Assembly: GCA_003243965.1 (NCBI GenBank)
Contig: QHBO01000048.1
Coordinates: forward strand, 1 to 64,000
Length of the DNA stretch: 64,000 nucleotides
Source: Chloroflexota bacterium
Lineage (GTDB): Bacteria > Chloroflexota > Limnocylindria > QHBO01
Reading direction: 5' to 3'
Position numbers and translations under genes: made by a program
In this document: one piece after another, positions 60,283-64,000 of the stretch
Layout: every line of letters begins with the position of its first letter
How positions within the stretch are numbered: position 1 is the first letter of the stretch
Notes under the pieces: model-generated
What the model was told of the DNA's origin: nothing
What the model saw: only the letters and a program-made list of their open reading frames with translations
The model's database searches: none

Positions 60283-60677
60283 ATCCCCGGCGAGACGACG
60301 TCCATCCCGGCTGCCCGAGCCGCGTCGGCCAAGCGTCGGTCGTAGGTCACCACGCTGCGGACGTCCTCGCGAAGCGCGAGAGCAGAGGCGAGGTGGATGG
60401 CGTCGAGCGAGCGGAGGTTGGCCGGCAGTGCCTGAGAGGCGGCTTGCGCGACCTGCGCATCCAGCTCCATCAGGCCGATCCGGCCCCACAACTGGGCGAG
60501 CGCCGCGTCGTCCGCCGTGGTCGACCGAGCGATGGCCCGACGGACCTCCACGGTTGCGATGCGGCTGGTGATCAGCTCACGGTCGAGTGAGACGTACTGG
60601 CGGAGCTCGTCGCTCTCCGACTCCTGGAGCAGGAGCTTCACCAGGGCCGATGCGTCAATGTACGCGCGCTCCCTCAC
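60279..60677 (-). CDS. vapC: PIN-domain toxin, VapC type
   Basis: A 132-residue PIN endoribonuclease, normally cutting tRNA or rRNA when free of its antitoxin. The four conserved acidic positions are visible: Asp in YIDASALVKL, Glu in TVEVRRAI, Asp in RSLDAIHLA and Asp in VVTYDRRLAD. The GTG start overlaps the antitoxin stop (GTGA) and its own stop overlaps the helicase ATG (ATGA), giving three coupled genes. Confidence 0.9.
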   Translation of the reverse strand: MRERAYIDASALVKLLLQESESDELRQYVSLDRELITSRIATVEVRRAIARSTTADDAALAQLWGRIGLMELDAQVAQAASQALPANLRSLDAIHLASALALREDVRSVVTYDRRLADAARAAGMDVVSPGI

Positions 60678-60994
60678 CAGGGCTCCTCGTCGCGCATCTC
60701 GATCAGGATCTGCGAAACGGGCTTTCCCGGCGGCGAAGGGAGCGGTGGAGGGAGACTGGCAATCGACCGCGTCGGGGGGATGATTCTGCCATCGGCGACC
60801 ATGCGCTCGAACGTCGACATCGGCCCATGCGCCAGCGGCGTGAGGCGCGCAACCGGCTCACCGCGCTCGGTGACAACGTAGCTCTGCCCATCCTCGCGCA
60901 CGCGCTTCACGTAGACCGACAGGTTCTGCCGAAGCTCCCGGATGCCGACTCGCTGGGCGCTGCCGCTGCTGCGGCGGCTACGCTGTTCGTTCAT
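60674..60994 (-). CDS. vapB: Phd/YefM-type antitoxin of the VapC pair
   Basis: A 106-residue antitoxin. The DNA-binding half has the Phd/YefM-type strand-helix VGIRELRQNLSVYVKRV followed by SYVVTERGEPVARLTPL; the C-terminal half is Pro-rich and disordered, the region that usually wraps the toxin. The ATG at 60994 is 8 bases from a TACCGT hexamer. The toxin GTG overlaps its stop. Autoregulation of the operon is usual for this family. Confidence 0.88.
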   Translation of the reverse strand: MNEQRSRRSSGSAQRVGIRELRQNLSVYVKRVREDGQSYVVTERGEPVARLTPLAHGPMSTFERMVADGRIIPPTRSIASLPPPLPSPPGKPVSQILIEMRDEEPW

Positions 60995-61002
60995 GACGCA
61001 CA

Positions 61003-61008
61003 ACGGTA
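61003..61008 (-). promoter_or_regulatory. -10 hexamer TACCGT, vapBC-helicase operon
   Basis: TACCGT, preceded by GTGC, lies 8 bases before the ATG at 60994. Confidence 0.55.
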
Positions 61009-61245
61009 GCACATGGGTCGGCCAGCTAAGGCGCCTGAACTAGGGCTCTCGGGTTGCGAAACCGTAGAGGATCGGGTTCTCGATGACCGTGGACTGCGGT
61101 GCGCCTCCGCGGCCGCGTTAGCTTAGGTCCTGTCCGTGGGGGCGTCGGGCCCTGTGGTAGATGGGCACCGGTCCCTCCCTCTGCTGGATCGCCACGAAGG
61201 CGGCCGCGCAGCAGACGCTACTCCGCAGGCTGATGCCCGTGCGGG

Positions 61246-61494
61246 CTACGCGCCTTCCTTGACCTCGTACAGGGTCTGGGCCTCGAGGCCGTGGGCCTCC
61301 CGATGCGTGCGGGCGGCCGACTCCTTGTCCGGTGCATCGACCAGGCAGAAGACCTTGCCCTCGTTCTCGTCGACCCAGTACTGCTTGTAGTTGACGCCGT
61401 ACTTGTCCTGGACCCGCAGGTCCGCCTCATGGGCGCCGGCGACATCGTCGGCCTTCACGCCGGGAATGTCATGCATATCCATGTAGGTGGGCAT
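61246..61494 (-). CDS. DUF4242 small protein (nickel-binding SCO4226-like)
   Basis: An 82-residue alpha/beta protein of the DUF4242 family, one member of which (SCO4226) binds nickel. The sequence begins MPTYMDMHDIPGVKADDVAG and includes YWVDENEGKVFCLVDAPDKE and AHGLEAQTLYEVKEG. The start is fixed by a GGGAGG site 7 bases upstream; the in-frame sequence before it has no such signal. It is monocistronic, and the function is unclear. Confidence 0.85.
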   Translation of the reverse strand: MPTYMDMHDIPGVKADDVAGAHEADLRVQDKYGVNYKQYWVDENEGKVFCLVDAPDKESAARTHREAHGLEAQTLYEVKEGA

Positions 61495-61997
61495 TGGGTG
61501 GCCTCCCTCTGAGTTGTGGGCCGGAATGGACGACCGGATCATTGCCGCAGGCCGGCGGTCTTGTCCAGACTCAGTGGCGGCCCGAACGGCCAGGACCTCC
61601 TCACCGAGGCGCTCAAGCTGGGCCGGGCCACCGCGGCCCCGGAATCCGGTGTCCCGGGACATCACATGCCTCCCTTGAACCTGATCCCTTGAGTGGTCAG
61701 TCGCGGGCTAAGACGAGTCACCCGAAGTGTCCGGGGCACCACTCGCGGCACTCCTCGGATCCGATCGTGAGACGTCGGCCACACAGAGCTAAACGTCGTC
61801 CGAGAATGCGTAGGCCGCCGGGCGGACTGGTGCGGCCGCGACTGCGCAGGCTTCGGCACAGCATGCACTGGGAGCCAGCGCTCGTGAGATGGTTGGCGGT
61901 GCGCTTCGCGGCCGGTCGCGGATGGTCGGTGACGAATTCGCCCGCGAAGCGGCCAATCGGCTTGGTCTGACCTTCCCTCGCCCAGGCTCGGCTCCAG
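61495..61997. other. Intergenic region, about 500 bases
   Basis: It contains the DUF4242 ribosome binding site near 61500 and a 12-base palindrome TGTCCCGGGACA at 61650-61661. A minus-strand frame at 61718-62017 ends in a Cys-rich stretch (CGRRLTIGSEECREWCPGHF) but overlaps the secreted-protein gene and has no clear start or promoter. Nothing else is supported. Confidence 0.35.
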
Positions 61998-62834
61998 TCA
62001 GCAGGCTTGCCGCCCATTACGAGTCCAGACGTACCAGTCTGATGTATTCAGTAGAGTGGAATCCGCCCAGTTAAAGCAGTGGCCGCTAGCACCTATTGGG
62101 CCAAATTCGCCGTAATGCGTGGCGGCCTGGTTATTCCAGTAGATGCCCTGAAATTTCTGCTTATGGCCGGGGTCCGCTCCACTCGCTGGCCTTCCGCCAA
62201 GTTGGTCGCCTTGGTTCCAATTCTCAACAGCCACTTGCACGTATCGCGCATTCCAGTTCTGCCACTCATTTGAGAGATACCTCAGATATTGACCGTTGAC
62301 GTAGAAATCATAGTGGCTGGGATTGCCGAACACCAGTTGCATTTTGAATTTCGCGTTTGCGTTTGGCGCCGGACCTGTCGCGAGTTTCTTGGGGAACGGC
62401 ATCTTGAACGGATCGCCGTCAACACCCCACCCGTAAAACCACTCGAGGACTCCTGTATCAAGGCCGCCATTCGTTGGCGCGCATGACGGTGCCCAATTGC
62501 ACTTAAAGAAGCCGATCTGGACGATGTTGTTCGCCCCGTACCCGGGGACAAATGCGAACCAAGCTCCAGACCCGCTCTGCCAAGGGGGGTCATTCGGATT
62601 AAACAAGGTACAGAGATTGTAGTTGTACCCGTTGATGTAGCCCTCCACCGAGACTATCCAAGGACCAGAAGCGCCTGTCTGGGCGTTGCGATAGCGAAAG
62701 CTGTTTACATACCCCTGATTGACGTCGCAGACCGCGTTATAGGCCGAGGCAGCAGCCGGAAGCGGATTCGACGTAATGAGAAGCAGGCCGGCGGCGACGG
62801 ATGCGGACAGGCGGCGCCACGCCCGTGAAGGCAT
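61998..62834 (-). CDS. Secreted protein of unknown function
   Basis: A 278-residue exported protein with a signal peptide (residues about 8-30, ending AAASA) and a Trp/Tyr/Asn-rich mature chain with six or more Cys residues, suggesting disulfides. Segments such as YGANNIVQIGFFKCNWAPSC and HYDFYVNGQYLRYLSNEWQN look like beta-sandwich strands. I do not recognise a family. It follows the lipoprotein gene with a TGATG overlap. GC is low here (row 62101-62160 is 31 of 60), against about 70% in core genes. Confidence 0.7.
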   Translation of the reverse strand: MPSRAWRRLSASVAAGLLLITSNPLPAAASAYNAVCDVNQGYVNSFRYRNAQTGASGPWIVSVEGYINGYNYNLCTLFNPNDPPWQSGSGAWFAFVPGYGANNIVQIGFFKCNWAPSCAPTNGGLDTGVLEWFYGWGVDGDPFKMPFPKKLATGPAPNANAKFKMQLVFGNPSHYDFYVNGQYLRYLSNEWQNWNARYVQVAVENWNQGDQLGGRPASGADPGHKQKFQGIYWNNQAATHYGEFGPIGASGHCFNWADSTLLNTSDWYVWTRNGRQAC

Positions 62835-63334
62835 CACTTCAGCTGGACTCGGACTGTGGCACCCGAGCCAGGATCAGAGACCTCGAAGTATCCCTGCGCC
62901 TTGACCTGCGCGACATAGGATCCGCACGATGCGCCTGCGCTGGGATCGGCACCCGCTCGAGGGCTTAGCCGGTACCATGCGATGACCGTGCTGTCAGAAC
63001 AGAATGCATCCGCATTGGCCACCAACTTGAGCGCGAGGTACGCGTACGTAGTTGGCGTCTGAGCCAGAGCTGAGTCCGGCTGGGTGACCGCAGCGAGATC
63101 TCCCGCGGCGAAGAGGGTGCACCAATCGATTAGGAACTGAGAACCGAGAGCAGCGCAGTCGTTCGGTGATCTTATGGATACGGCCTTCCCGGAACCAACA
63201 AGTATCAGTTCACGGGGTAATGCCGCCACTCGAACCGCGGCTGATGGGGTGAGATTGGGCGTCCCGGCGGATTGGCAGGCACTCAGCGCAGCTAGTGCCC
63301 AAACCAGCAAAGTGCACCGAGCCTTGACGACCAC
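62834..63334 (-). CDS. Small lipoprotein, first gene of secreted pair
   Basis: A 166-residue precursor with a lipobox (LAALSACQSAG) and a compact mature domain with four further Cys and a beta-strand C-terminus (YFEVSDPGSGATVRVQLK). GTG start with GGGAGGG about 6 bases upstream. No family is recognised. Coupled to the secreted protein downstream; the pair may act together at the cell surface. Confidence 0.7.
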   Translation of the reverse strand: MVVKARCTLLVWALAALSACQSAGTPNLTPSAAVRVAALPRELILVGSGKAVSIRSPNDCAALGSQFLIDWCTLFAAGDLAAVTQPDSALAQTPTTYAYLALKLVANADAFCSDSTVIAWYRLSPRAGADPSAGASCGSYVAQVKAQGYFEVSDPGSGATVRVQLK

Positions 63335-63402
63335 GCTAGCCCTCCCAGTTGAAGGTTAGGCGTGCTGACGCAAGTTCGTCAAGAAGTTGCGGGCAGGGAT
63401 CG

Positions 63403-63600
63403 GTGCTCGACTTCGTGGACGTTCTGGATACGAGGACCTGTTGATCGTCGGCGCGGCCGAGGCCGACGCAGGTCTGTTGGTGGTCGCGGCCGACGAGGGT
63501 GTGGTGGACGCCCTAACACGGCGAGGTGCAGCGTGCGCTCCGCGCCGCGCCGCTCGTGGCGACCACCAAAGTCGACGTGATCCCCAGCCGGGCACTGGAC
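63403..63600 (+). pseudogene. Remnant of SelB/EF-Tu-type translational GTPase G domain
   Basis: Three pieces of a GTPase G domain lie in order but in two frames: DFVDV (63409-63423, G3 strand before a damaged PGHE), then EDLLIVGAAEADAGLLVVAA followed by DEG (63432-63500), then VQRALRAAPLVATTKVDVIP (63526-63585) with TKVD at the G4 position. LLVVAADEG followed by a TKVD segment is typical of SelB. Two frameshifts and stop codons in each frame show it cannot be translated whole. No start, Walker A or C-terminal domains remain. Confidence 0.55.
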
Positions 63601-63768
63601 TGCGAGCCACCGTGCGGGGCGGGCGAGGGACTTTCGCCTCTTAGGCCACCGGACGTGTCCCAAGCAATGGGAGCCGATGCAGAACGAGTCCAAACGTGAA
63701 TAGCGAGTCCGTGCTGGGCGTTCGGCTCGTGGTTCTCGCGAGCTTGGTCGTCGGGCTGCCTGCCCAGG

Positions 63769-64000
63769 TCACACTCGGCTCGGGCACAGCCGCGCATAGT
63801 CGCAGTAGCGGCACGCCTCCACTGACGGCGTGGCGGCAAAGTCGCCGGACCGGATCTGGGCGGTGCGCGCCAGGATGTCGTCGCGGGCGGCGTCGAGCTG
63901 TGCATCGGTGCGCGTGGTGCTCATGCGGGCCGCTGACTCGGTGAAGTAGAGCGTGACGCGCTCGGGGGTGCCGAGGCCCAGCGCGTCGCGGCAGGCGAGC
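63769..64000 (-). CDS. C-terminus of PD-(D/E)XK nuclease with Fe-S cysteines (AddB/Cas4/UvrD-C type), 5' end outside window
   Basis: The last 77 residues of a larger protein entering from beyond 64000. The sequence GLGTPERVTLYFTESAAR, a helical linker, then VEACRYCDYARLCPSRV shows the C-x2-C-x5-C arrangement that closes the Fe-S cluster of RecB-family nucleases (AddB, Cas4, UvrD-family C-terminal nucleases). Catalytic motifs would lie upstream, out of view, so the exact family cannot be chosen. No CRISPR repeat is visible in the window. Confidence 0.7.
   Translation of the reverse strand, partial: LACRDALGLGTPERVTLYFTESAARMSTTRTDAQLDAARDDILARTAQIRSGDFAATPSVEACRYCDYARLCPSRV

Noticed and set aside
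61050-61090. Sequence GGGTTGCGAAACC and GGGTTCTCGATGACC resembling tRNA T-arm fragments
   Set aside because: No acceptor or anticodon stem could be assembled around it.
61495-61665. In-frame N-terminal extension of the DUF4242 gene (MSRDTGFRGRGG...)
   Set aside because: The GGGAGG site immediately before MPTYMDMHD and the family's normal length place the start at 61494.
61718-62017. Minus-strand frame with Cys-rich end (SEECREWCPGHF)
   Set aside because: It overlaps the secreted-protein gene end, lacks a promoter or ribosome binding site, and matches no zinc-finger pattern convincingly.

Overview
The window is a GC-rich (about 70% in most genes, nearer 52-55% in two patches), densely packed bacterial chromosome segment with no rRNA, tRNA, CRISPR array, IS element or phage genes that I can see. 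Gene content (MacB-type exporter, CGNR regulator, BMP-type nucleoside importer, YyaL/DUF255, TopIB, PolX, MgtE_N-CBS protein beside an NRAMP relative, DUF4242) together with many leaderless-looking promoters suggests a high-GC terrestrial or freshwater Chloroflexota lineage (for example Limnocylindria-like). That is inference from content, not a phylogenetic result. Most neighbouring cotranscribed genes overlap by 1-4 bases.

Layout. 0-14 kb: end of a MacB-like exporter, Nudix hydrolase, DUF421 protein, TopIB, a frameshifted TPR gene, NAPRTase, a glgC operon carrying a catalytically altered M1-like protein, then cell-wall genes (class A PBP with an insertion in its GT51 domain, M23 peptidase) and an A24 peptidase. 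14-28 kb: CsbD, leucyl aminopeptidase, a PASTA Ser/Thr kinase with HCD in place of HRD, and a nucleoside salvage neighbourhood (two adenosine-deaminase-family proteins around a complete BMP/ABC importer), plus Mrp and a PIG-L deacetylase. 28-38 kb: zinc-ribbon membrane protein, LCP lipoprotein, YjbQ, YyaL, a lower-GC patch with a secreted amidase-domain pair divergent from a large LuxR/ATPase regulator, then a PIG-L/ABC exporter operon. 39-45 kb: a two-gene operon of a TPR protein and a 936-residue methyltransferase-like/nuclease-like fusion, then PolX. 45-50 kb: CGNR regulator and a magnesium-type module (MgtE sensory domains without a channel plus an NRAMP relative with altered metal-site motifs) behind a leader whose hairpin masks the ribosome binding site. 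50-58 kb: split ALDH16-like pair, CapA lipoprotein, and an M55 D-aminopeptidase/APC permease/DmpA operon. 58-64 kb: a coupled antitoxin-PIN toxin-NERD/SF1 helicase operon, DUF4242, a lower-GC secreted pair, a SelB-like GTPase remnant, and the C-terminus of an Fe-S PD-(D/E)XK nuclease.

Strongest cross-window signal: 19 genes have a TAnnnT-like -10 hexamer only 5-10 bases before the start codon, so their mRNAs would begin at or next to the start codon. Genes with a clear leader (BMP lipoprotein, PepA, the second deaminase-like gene, CsbD, DUF4242, amidase, MgtE_N) instead mostly show purine-rich ribosome binding sites. This was used to choose many starts. Best candidates for undescribed biology are the methyltransferase-like/nuclease-like operon (39.0-42.7 kb), the magnesium module with its leader (46.5-49.3 kb) and the PIN toxin/NERD-helicase operon (58.5-61.0 kb).
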